From: Solenopsis invicta
Lineage: Eukaryota > Arthropoda > Insecta > Hymenoptera > Formicidae
Direction: 5' to 3'
Assembly (NCBI RefSeq): GCF_016802725.1
Contig: NC_052664.1
Location: 28,785,275-28,849,274, forward strand
Length of the DNA: 64,000 nt
Positions 1 to 11,400 of the stretch are shown piece by piece. Both the position numbers and the translations under genes were made by a program. The notes below the pieces were generated by a model. It was given only the letters and a program-made list of their open reading frames with translations. It made no database searches and had not been told where the DNA came from. How positions within the stretch are numbered: position 1 is the stretch's first letter; every line of letters begins with the position of its first letter.

Positions 1-2828
1 CATGAAACTGATAAAAATTGATTTTAAAGCAGTTTAATTTTCAATTAAGGATTTATTTTATAATTTCTAATTGTTATTTTTTTTCGTAGGAATGTGAAAT
101 AAATAAACGAAATATAAAATATATTATATATACAAAAACATTATCGTAAAAACAATTTTTTATTTTTACGTTTGAAATTCGTAATAAATTTTAATTCTTT
201 TTCATCTAATCCATCTATCTTTTACACGCTCATATTTTTAATATTAATAATCAGTTTTGAAAATTGTCATAATTAAATTTCAGGGCAGTGTAATTGTTTG
301 ATTTTTATTTCGTAATATACTTTAATATTTTCAAAAATAAAAAATAGGATTATATAAATATTTCTTAAAAATCTGTAAATTGCTTAATTGGAAGTATTGT
401 AGTCAATGATAATGTAATGATGATTACGACACCTAAAGTTTTAATAATTAGAATTTTAATAGCATATGTATAAATGAAGTCTCGTAAAGGAATATTGAAC
501 GAAAATTTGTACGGGAGGATACAAGAAGACGCTGGGTTATATGATCAAAACAATTTTGCGCGACTAACTTTATCCTACCAATCACACTAAATCGTTGCGT
601 TCGCAATCTATTTCCACCGGCGTTGTTTGATTTACACGCCAAGGCGGGCGAAGTGCTATTTCGATTTTTAACTCGTACCTACGAGCACTCGTCAAAATCA
701 ATGTATCAAATATTTCCAACAACCAGAATTCAATTCCTCTTTTTTGGAATTTTGGAGAAATGTTGGCATTAAAATTATTTTCAATATCGATTAATATTAA
801 AAATTAATGTTGTAATTTTTTACGGAGTCATCCTACTGTGATTCCATGAGTTTAAAAAAAAAATCGATGTTTTTTGCCATTTTTTGTACTGCTTGAAAAA
901 TCTTAAAAATATACCCCTAAAATATTGAAATGTTCAGATTAGCATCGGAAATATAATAAATACGTAATTTAATATCTTTAATAGCTTTTTTTCGAAACTA
1001 CACTTTTTGTAGATAGGCGCTCTCATATTTCGGCCAATTTTTATACGCATGGCTTCATTTTTGGACAGAACGCTCACAACAAAATTGTTTTCAGTTAAAC
1101 ATAGAATTTTTTTACTTGGATTATTTATAAAAAAAAAAATCTAAAAAGCAACGACATTTTTTAATAAAATTAACGGATTTCTTTTTTTCCAAATAGCGGC
1201 ACTTTGTAAAAAATTAACATTTCAAAAAATCCTTACGTTTAATTGAAACTACGCTCATGTACTTTAAAATGAAAAAAGAATTTTTAATTTCAAAGATCCT
1301 GTGCAGATACAGCGCGAGCATCCTTGAGTGATTTTTTTTGGAAGAGCACTTCATTAAACATTAAAGTCATAAACAATGATATTTTTAATAATTTTTTAAA
1401 TAACTTTTTCAACATTCATATATTCATTGTATATACTTTTAATATACAACAATAATAGTTTATGTAATTATTAATTTTCGTGAAAAAATTCACGAAAATA
1501 GTTTTTTTCTACCACAGTAGGATAAACCCTTAATTAAAGGTTTATTCTCTAAATTTCAGAGAAAATGTATAAGCTCAATTTTTACTCTTATAGAGCAAAA
1601 CGTTATTCTAAAGGATCGAAAATTGAGATTGTGCAATTTCTCAAACGATTTACCACTCTAGAATCGAAATCTACTCTATAGAGTGAATTAGAGTGATTTT
1701 ATATGATTTTTAATTCTACGAAATTATTTAGAAAGTATAGTTGCGAAAAGCATTGGAATTAAATTCTGTATTAATATTCAGAGAAATGACAAGAAAGCAA
1801 ATTGATACGATTTCTTTTTATTGTAAAGGATGTCCGGATCTTCATTAAATTGTAAACTTTTTGATCGAGCTAGAGTTGAAGTTTTCTACACGAAAAATCA
1901 AATAAGAAATATTCACGGATGTTGTAGGTATGAATTAAAAGTAGTAGAGGAACTCACACCGCGTTTTTCCCGCGCCGGAACAGCGGCGCGCTTTTTTTAC
2001 ACGTAATTATTGCCAGGCTCTCCGATAACATTCATCGAACAACGAATTCTCGATCGGTCGGACAGAACGAAGTGAACGGGATCAAAATAGCGCGTTCGCC
2101 CCGCCTCAAATTTTACGGACGGCTGAAAAAACAGTTCGATCCTTTCCCCGGCTCCAACACCAACCACTATCACAAATCATTCGGTAAAGCGCATAATCTA
2201 TATGTTTATATATATATACTCCGCGCGATTTCATTAATTACTTTCATCGTCGAACGAATCCTCTATTTATAACACTCGTAGTAAAGGTCTAACAATCTCT
2301 ATCGGTGGAGGGGCCGCGGCGCCTCCTTCAAAAAACGCCTCACTTAACACATACGTGGATCGATGTGCACTCTTATTTTCTTTATCTTTCCGACGGTGGG
2401 AGGGGAGGAGAACATTAAGAGACGTTTAGGAGCGAAATGGAATCGTGAATTACGACGCAGCTTGCTGGAATCATGTCGTTGGCGCGTTCGAGGAAGGCGG
2501 CGTGTCGGTGCGCCAGATTGAGCTGCCCGAGTGGCTGATCGTAGTGATCTAGAAGAAGTAGATAGATCATAATTAAAGACTAGTTATCTCCGGTTGATGA
2601 GTAACGTTGCTGCGAGCGACAACATCGGCTTGTCTCAAAATTGAATTAGAATTACGGCTCCATTGTAATTAGCTGTGCAACTCAACATCATCAATTTTGC
2701 CATAATGTTGCATTAATTTTCGAGTGTTTTTCTTCTCGAAACTAGTTTAATGACGTTCGAAAACTGAGACTTAAAAACATTTACTCGAAAGTGGCTCTAC
2801 AATTATTCTTCACGAAATTAGCCAAATT
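1..2828. other. 3' flanking DNA without a recognised gene
   Basis: Very AT-rich to about 1.9 kb, containing the element at 830-1523, then a more GC-rich block at about 1950-2560 with a GC palindrome near 2309. The open frames here are short and resemble nothing I know. The block could be 3' flank or part of a neighbouring gene's regulatory DNA. Confidence 0.5.
830..1523. mobile_element. Short non-autonomous DNA element with 11-bp TIRs
   Basis: ATCCTACTGTG at 830-840 is repeated in inverted form at 1513-1523 (CACAGTAGGAT). Next to the right end is a perfect hairpin of TTTTCGTGAA arms at about 1474-1499. The interior is AT-rich with no open frame of note. No clear target-site duplication was identified. 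Confidence 0.45.
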
Positions 2829-3374
2829 TTTATTTCGTTATTTTGTCTATTTGAAGTGGTTTTTTAATTTTGTCGAGGAGCAACTAAATTCTCGAAAAAT
2901 ATTTAAACTTTAATTATTCGGTATTTAAGTTAAAATGATTTTTTCAGTTAGTCTTTTTAGAAAATCTATTGAAAAAAATGTTTTGATTATATCAATAAGA
3001 CATGCATTTTTTTAATAATTGTGACTTCAAACGAAATTTCTGGTTATTACGATTGAATCCGACAGCCGATAGTTAGAACGTTTAATAATAGCTTTTAATC
3101 ATTAACTATAAAGATTATATTAACATTTTCCAGTTGAAACTAAAATTTATAGTTATATTATTCATTGAATGTTTTTTTCATAAAAAATTATGGCCGGCCT
3201 AAAATAAATTTAGTATCATTAGCAAAAATTTTTGATATATTTAACTGGAAAGAATTTATCATATTTATCTGGTAATTTCGAATTTATCAGATATCCAATT
3301 TATATACTACCAGATTTCGTCTAGGTTTCTAGAACTCTGATGAAAAGTAATCATAAACGTAACAAAACAGTTCG
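2829..3374 (-). other. Putative 3' UTR
   Basis: AT-rich stretch just downstream of the stop. The first clear AATAAA on the minus strand is at 2829-2834, about 540 nt after the stop; ATTAAA-type variants occur nearer. The extent is inferred and no cleavage site can be read from the sequence alone. Confidence 0.35.
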
Positions 3375-3671
3375 TCACCTTTGCATGACTATTACCTTAT
3401 TGTCGTGTCCGATCAATGGTGTCTCCGCCGTAGTTTCGTCGCTTGAACGATTCATGTACGGGTGTGGCGGTGGCACGTAAATCGGTTTAGAATGACTGGC
3501 GACTTGCGCGTAAATCGTCGGCTCCTGGATCGGCTGTCTGCGCGTCAAAGTCGACATGGGCAGCAGCTGGGGCCGTTGAATGCTGGAGATTTGCACAGGC
3601 TGGTAGCAATTCGGAGGTATTCGTCGGTTTCCCCTTAGTGCTAATTCGACGTATGTTAATTCGGACCCGTG
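3375..3671 (-). CDS. Coding exon n: C-terminal tail and stop
   Basis: Acceptor TTGTTTAG before 3671, stop TGA at 3375-3377; 98 residues. Opens HGSELTYVELALRGN, continues with YQPVQI, EPTIYAQV, KPIYVPPPHPY and TAETPLIG, and ends VIVMQR. LTYVEL fits the ITIM-like pattern (L-x-Y-x-x-L); several other tyrosines lie in short Pro-rich stretches. An in-frame AAG|GTAATA at 3396 could be a donor to a further 3' exon, so the last seven residues are less certain than the rest. Confidence 0.87.
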   Translation of the reverse strand, partial: HGSELTYVELALRGNRRIPPNCYQPVQISSIQRPQLLPMSTLTRRQPIQEPTIYAQVASHSKPIYVPPPHPYMNRSSDETTAETPLIGHDNKVIVMQR

Positions 3672-5416
3672 CTAAACAACAATATTGTTCCCAGAATTTG
3701 AACCGTATGATTTTGACGATTAAGAATTCGATTTAGGTACTCAATATAGAATTGCATGTATTATTAATTGATTAGTGGATTTATTACATCTGAGAAAAAG
3801 AAAATAGAGTCATAATTGTGAAAAGTAAAATGTGTAATTAAAAAAGTATTTAAAGTCGGAAGACAAAAATTTCGTACGACAATAAATTTGACGCGCAGAT
3901 ATTACAAAATCGATATAATGTTTTTAAAATAATTTAAATTACGGTTTGCTCAATTTTTTCCAAATGAGATTGTCTAATATTATAATAAGATATCTAATCT
4001 AAAAAGTTACTTAATACATGCAACTTGTTTTTCAATTAAATGCAAATTTTATTATATCGCTCTGTATTTACTTTCAATGAGACTTGTCAGTTACGTGTAT
4101 AAGCAGACACATATTTACACATAATCAGAAATTAATTGTGACTTGCAATTACTCTCTAGGTGTTGAATGTCCTATTATCTTAAGTACGTAATAACAAGCT
4201 AAACTTACGTTGTTCGTTGGTGCGAAAGTATTCACTTCCGGACGTTGCTGTTGCAGTACATATCGCGGTGATGCACTTTTGCATAGTTCCGCATATGAAT
4301 TTTCTACAATAAAGTACCGGGATCATTATTACTCCTTTACATTATTAAAATTATATATGTTATGCATGCGTCACAGCTGATTACGAAGTAATATTGCAAA
4401 TTTCTTTTTTTAAAGGACACTTTGATCGAAAGATTATTTTCGCGATTTAATTCAAATAAAAAGAAACATTTTTGTTTAAAACGCGATTTATTGATAGCCT
4501 TCATAAGTATGTATCGCAGAAATATAAAGAAAAATAAGGCAGATACTTAATAAATCATAATTAGCATTAAATCAATTTTAAAATATAGGAAAAAAAATAT
4601 TTTGTGAAAACGATCTTCATGGCGATTGAATTTTGAAGCATCGGTTAATTCTTTTTGTGACATTTAATTAAGTTAAGCATAATTATAGGAGGCAAAATTA
4701 ATCAAAGCCAAAAATTCGTTTTGATCATAAACGTTCTTTTTTATAAATCGCCGTTGCAGTTTTATCGGAAATATACTAGCGTTGTATTTTCTTATTGTTC
4801 GAAAATAATCTATTGAGCTGATCTCTACAAAAGCAATCTAGCGGTTAATAACGATGATAACGAGAACGATTTGTCTTACACGATGGGGAAAAGGGGAGCG
4901 TGTGTACGTTTATCATGCAATCATCGGATAAACCAGATCGAGGAGCATGCTGCGAAGCGGAGTGACAGGTACTCTCGCCTACCGTTCGCGTGCGGTATTA
5001 TATCGGGATTCTTCTCGAAGCTCTCGATGCTATCGGTACTGAGGGGCAAGGTCGACGATTTGTCATGCGGGGACGAGGCGCCGGTCCCCGACGCCGCCAG
5101 ATTCGCCATGCCGCCGTCGTCGTGAGAGTCCTCCTGAGATCGGGGTCGATAGCGCAGCTTGACAGCCAACACGATCACGAAGATCACCAGAAGCAACCCC
5201 GCTGCGGCTCCCACCACGGCGCCCAATAGTGGACCCGATAGCGACAGCATAACTGGCGTGAGGGCTGCAAATTGTGTCCAATTGTTTCGGGGCGAATACG
5301 AAGAAAGGGGGAGGACAATAGCGAAGAGTGGTCGAATTTTGCGAAGGAAAGTAAAGTAGCTGCAATAACGCTTCCTTGAATTTTACAGTAACTAGAAATG
5401 CTCTCATTGTCGTTCA

Positions 5417-5481
<65 letters not shown>

Positions 5482-8400
5482 AGGAAACATTATAATAATA
5501 TACCTCTTTCTTTCTAACGAAAGAGAGTTCTCTCGCAGAAAATATTCTATTTAAATTTAGATTAAATAAAATAAAATGAAATATTAATGGTTAAAGGTAC
5601 TTTCGTATTTTTACCAAAATGGCCGCAAATGATTCGTCTGTTCCTTTTAAATAAACGAAACGCGGCGCTCGGCGCCGTTTCGCGTCTTATCGAATATTGG
5701 AAACGTGATTTCTTGTCTTGCATATTTTTAAGAGAAATATGTTAACAAAATAACATCGGATGGAAAACGCGATAAAACGGTGATAAAAAGAACTGTTTCG
5801 CTACGTCGCGAATTTCCTCATGAATGACGATTCGATTATGGATAAAGCATTTTCGATACAAAAGCGGCTTTACTGTCTCTTTTGTATGATAACGGTACGT
5901 AATCCTTATGGAGAAAGCTCCGAGTTTTGTTTACAAATCGATTACTTTTATCGCGACTGACCGAATCAAGACAATCGCGTTGCCAGATCGGATTTGCGAG
6001 GAATCAAGTGCATCGTGTTTGATCTTCCCAGAGCACTCGCCATGTCCTTTTCACGTAATCTTTTTCTCTTCCTGCCATCGATAATTATCACAATAATTTT
6101 GTTGACAATAGCGGGCGATAATTATTCATCGTTGGTTTATCACACAAATAACCTTTTTTTTTTTTATTATGTATGCTAGGAAAAAATACGACACGAGCTC
6201 GTGACGCAAGAAGGAAAAAAAAATATGCTCGTCTCGCGTGTCGGAAATATTCATAGGCAAGTGTCGCGCGGAAATTTATAAATGCAAATTATGACAGATT
6301 GTGACGATCGCGTGAGTTAATGCACGTACTCGCCTTAAGCCACTATTAGACTATACATTTGAAATTGAGAGGATTGTGAATCGAAGATTAGAATCCGACC
6401 AGTCAGTTTCAACGAAACTAACTAAAATTATCCAATTGGTAGAATTCTTTAATTTGCAATCTTCAATCTCCCTTTTGATTAGTCTGACAAAGCTTTAAGG
6501 TAATCGTCTCAATGATTGAACATGCACTTATATCCGACTTTTCTTTATTATAATACAGTACTAAAATTTGATTATAATGTTTAAATATTTAAGATTACAA
6601 TTGGACTTTAATATTGCAATAATGAAGGCATTTAAAATTAATAATAAGTTTTTGCGAGTGCTTGGATATCGACGCATGTCCGGTCACTGGATGTTTACCT
6701 TAAGGCGTAACTCGATCGACAAGAGGAAAGCTCGAGGGTTGCTTGAAGAAGACAACATTTCTTTGATAAAAAACGAGCGACGACGGGGTGAATGTATCCA
6801 CGTTTTCAACCGCGGGGATCTTACGGATAGTCTTTTTATTCACGTGCGATTAAAGTCCGTGGAAAGTGTAGCTCGCAACATAAATCTAACTCGGAAGCAG
6901 AAACGCCATGCCGCAAGCGTAGCATCCTAGAAGCATCCTGTGCGCTTCTGATACGTTGGGAGTACGCGCGATAGGTGTGGGTGTGTACGTGTGTGTGCGT
7001 ATGTGTGTAGAATGTGCGGTATGGACCGTAAAAAATGTGGTCGTAAAAAATGCGCACGTATAAGGTTTCTCTTAGCAGCGACGCGATAGTAAAGGCAGCT
7101 TCGCGTTGGAATCTACCTACGCGGTAGCATTCTTGGGGTTTATCACGACCTGCTCGATTTACGGAATGCAATGAGAATTTATAACGACTCCCCCCTCCCC
7201 CGCCTTCTCTCTCTTGCTCATATCTTAGAAATAATCTAATTATATTACGCCGGCATTGTTGCTTCCCGGCTGTTAATATCCGTTCAAGTATCGCTAAAAA
7301 TCCGAATTGTTCACTCGTAAAAAAAAATTAAAACGGCAAATTAAAATTCTCTGCATTCTACCCCGGTTTTTATCTAGAGTGTAGCTCCTGTTAAAGCTTC
7401 ATTCTCCCGTTTGCAGACACTTGCAGTTATTTTCGCTTGAAACGCGTGATCATCGTAAAATTGAAACTCGACGAAACTCGTTTTCGCGATTAGATATTAG
7501 TAGAAATTTGAGTAATAGTTTCGCCACTTTTTTTTCGGCAAATGCCAAATCCGCGTACGTTTCGTATCATTTTCGTAAGAGGCAAACTCGAGATTCGTGG
7601 AAAAATAATCCCTCTCAAATGCGCGAGTCGTCGAGTGTTTGCGCAGATCATAGATCATACAACCGCATTAGCAATGAATTTGGGATTCAAATGCACTCCA
7701 TTCTGAACTCCTGCGGTATACTCAAGTTCGAGGCTAATCAAAACCCACTTATATCCGCGAACTCTGTTAAATGAATGCCTCTCCGCTGGCTCTCGTCCTT
7801 GTTCCGGCCCCGTTCCTTTCCTCACCCCTTCCTCCTAAGGTGATATTAAAGCCAAGGATGCGTCAACATTTGCGACCATCAAACTAAGCTAATGATGATT
7901 TGAATTCATGCCTCTGTACGTGTACGGAAAATCTATTTTGTCAGATTTGCGAATCTTCAGATGATACTTTTTTATTCGAAGAACAGTACTGACAAGTGAT
8001 CATTCTCAAGTGATCAGCGGAAGTTCTTTGCGAGTTTACATATATATAAATAATATAAGAGAACATATTTCAATAGTATTAAAATAATACGAAGAAGACA
8101 GCAGACCCGTTAAAAAATTTTATTGTTTGCGAAGAAACTGTATCGAGTTTTTTTAATTGAACTTGTGGAGCGCCATCTTTTTTAATAACAAATATAATAA
8201 AAGGTAATGAAAGTAATAAAAAAAATTAATGATCCGTTAGTAATTAATCAGATAATCATATAAGAGATATCTGAATAAGGTCCATTGGATTTATTTTAAA
8301 AACTCTGTTTACGGGGATATTAAAATAAATGAAGTGAAAATAAAACTTTTATTTCAATCACAAACATAAAATATACCTTTCATATAGAATATTTATAATT

Positions 8401-11400
8401 AAACCAAAAATAATTTTTTTAAAGACATTAGGCTTTATTATATGCTAATGAAACCCAAATTGAAAATAGGATTTATTTTACTCTTAATCATAATTATCTT
8501 TGCTTTAGTCTTTAATTAATTTTTACGCTTTGTGGCATAGTCAAAATTTTGAAAAGCTGACCAGAAAGATAAAATTTTTTAGGTTTTTAAATTTTAATTT
8601 ATGTCACCAATTTGAATAGATACAAACATTTTTCTTTATAAGTGTATATTATTATTATGCAAGATAATTTTTGTTGAAAAAATTTTTAAATATAGAGTTG
8701 GGATAGAAATTTTTAATAAATTAAAAATTTTACAAATCATTAAAAAATTATATAAATACTAGATATATAAACACAAAACTAAAATCAAATAATATCTAAT
8801 CTAAAAAGATGTCTCCACAAAGTTATATTACATAATGTCACATAGTGTGCAAAATTTAACGTTTGTCGCAGCTTGTCGCAATTGAATGTTTTCGTATTAA
8901 TTACAAAATAGATAGAGACAATTTTCTTGATAAATAATTGCATAAATCTGTATTATTATTTCAAAATTCAAATATTGTACGGCGTAACATTTGTACAAAT
9001 TGAAATTTGCAGAAAACAGATATAAATAAATTCTTTGCAAATAGTGCAATGAAAAAGTGTTGAAAAAATTTTATTCAAAGATTTTATTGATCTTGACTTT
9101 TGACCCATTTATAATCAACTGATTGTGAGTTGACTTGTGAGTTGACTATTTGTTTCGGTGGAACTAAGATTTTTAGATATTTATTGGTGAAAACAAAATT
9201 TAAAAAAGTTAAGTCATTTTTGAAAAATTTTACAGACGGACGGACGGACAAAAATAAACAAACGACTAGATCAATACTGTAAAATTATTAAGTAGTTTGC
9301 TAGACTGCTCTATTAAATAAAGAAGTACGTATAGAATCTGTGTTAATATTCAATGAATATCTGTAAAATTATAATGATAGATGAGGCAAGACGGCTAAAC
9401 GTAGCCGTCTTTGAATATCGGATTAATTTAAATTAGATCTTCCAGATTTATCCTGGACTTGTCTTACAAAACACCCCTTGATACAATAGATGGATGTGAA
9501 CAAATCTCTGGTGCATGACTCGAGCTCTTCGTGCAATAACGCCGCGTTCCGTTCTGCGCGTCACTTGTGCGCTATGCGTGCAGCTTCATTGTCTTCGAAC
9601 TTAAGCCGCTTTCGGTGACCTTATCTATTAATTTGCGAAAGATTAATTGAAAGCGCTGTTCCTGAAACTACCTCGTGCTGCACGTTAACGTTGCCTCGCG
9701 GAATCTACTTCATTCAGGAAGCTTAAGATTGTTTGAACGTAGGAGCCTGTTGTAGCGACCGTGGCAGAAACATTGTATACATAAATAAAACATTAATAAT
9801 TATTCGCAAGTGCGCTTAAAATGATGGCAAAGTCTAACGCAGCGAAATGCCTCGATGCATTTTGTGGAATATGTTGGCGAGTTTAAATTTTATATTTAAA
9901 TATGTCAATGTGGCCAAATGACCGACTGCACATTGAAGTTTCGACATTGAGGTTATTGACATACATTTCCGTTTCTCTCGATAACATTTCTCGTGATACT
10001 TGAGAGAAGTTTACGTACATCGCCACTGACGATCAAACCGGAAGATCAGGCTTGGCCACAGAGCAATTTTGGATGAATGCTTCGAATCCTGTCGAGACAG
10101 GATTTACATGTACAAGCGGTCGCCTTAGTGGTATACCCCTTGGAAACAAGTTCTTCCGACTTTGCTCTCTCTCCTGCGCGTGTTAATTGTTCACGGAATA
10201 CGCCAGGCTAAACCGACTTCCGCCAAAAGTGCGATGAAATCTTCGATTAACATATCTGCGCCGGTTATCTTTGCGATAATTGTTTGCTTGAAATATCGCT
10301 ATCCATGACTGGCAATGAAACTGCGATGCAGTAGCACAAGTGCATTTAAGATCGACTGCACGCGCCACCGGCCGCGAAATACTTGTTAGCGTAGTCGAGA
10401 GACAAACTGTTTCCATAGACGATTTGCCGTGGGGGTGTCATCGCGAAAATTAACAAACGAAGAAGATAATGGATTATATTACGTTCATTTATGCCTGTGA
10501 CCCGTCACTGATTATTACGTGGAGGCACCGCTTGAACTTATAAGAACGTTTCGCATAATAAGACATGAAAATATGCCACCTGATAAATTATTTGAAATTT
10601 ATTACAACCTAGCAAAGTAATTTTATTGAAACAGCGACCATGTTGATTTAACGTTAATATGAATTTTATATTTATGCGGATTTTTAATAAAGTTAATGAA
10701 TATTTCTCATTTATTTCTCATTCCAGTTTTCACTTATGCATGGATATGAGATAGATGTGAAATCGATAAAACGTTTTCAAGTGACAAGGAAAGTATTTAT
10801 AATACGGTCGATTATAAATTACAGTTACTTGGATACAACTAATTGGTATTGTGTAATATTTTTTAATACTTGGTACGCGCGCGCTGCCGAAACGTCTAGT
10901 AAAATTAAATTTTTTTCATCATGTTTCTCTCATTATGTCACACATTAAATGTGATTAATATGTAGCGAAAAATAAAGAGAAAACGATCATCATGTCCGCA
11001 CACACGAACATGTTAACATGCTTTATTAAATAAAATTGAATTTAATGTATAAATTATTTCTTTGATGTTCTAAATATTACAGCATAAGTATTTGTCGTAT
11101 TTAAATATGAATAAAGAGTCGTTCCTTTGAACATTTTTAATTAAATGTACGACGGTGACATCGCATCAACGGACTGTAACTTTTTTCTGCTCGCCTAAAC
11201 CTTATATTAAAAAAAAGAGAAAAATTCATAATTAATTAACATGCAAAAGCATCAGCAGTACTTTTTAATTCACACAACATAGACCTTTGCTGTTTGCATT
11301 CTACTGTTATACATATATAATACGGGAAAATGAACAAATATACATTCACATGTGCGTGCAAGAGAAATTTGCAAACGGAAGTTTGAGTATAAGGACATTC

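Noticed and set aside
847..1512. Mariner/Tc1 assignment of the 694-bp TIR element
   Set aside because: No transposase remnant and no clear TA target duplication; the TIR alone does not fix the superfamily.
6568..6930. 120-residue plus-strand open frame
   Set aside because: No family resemblance and ordinary AT-rich intronic composition; length is within chance.
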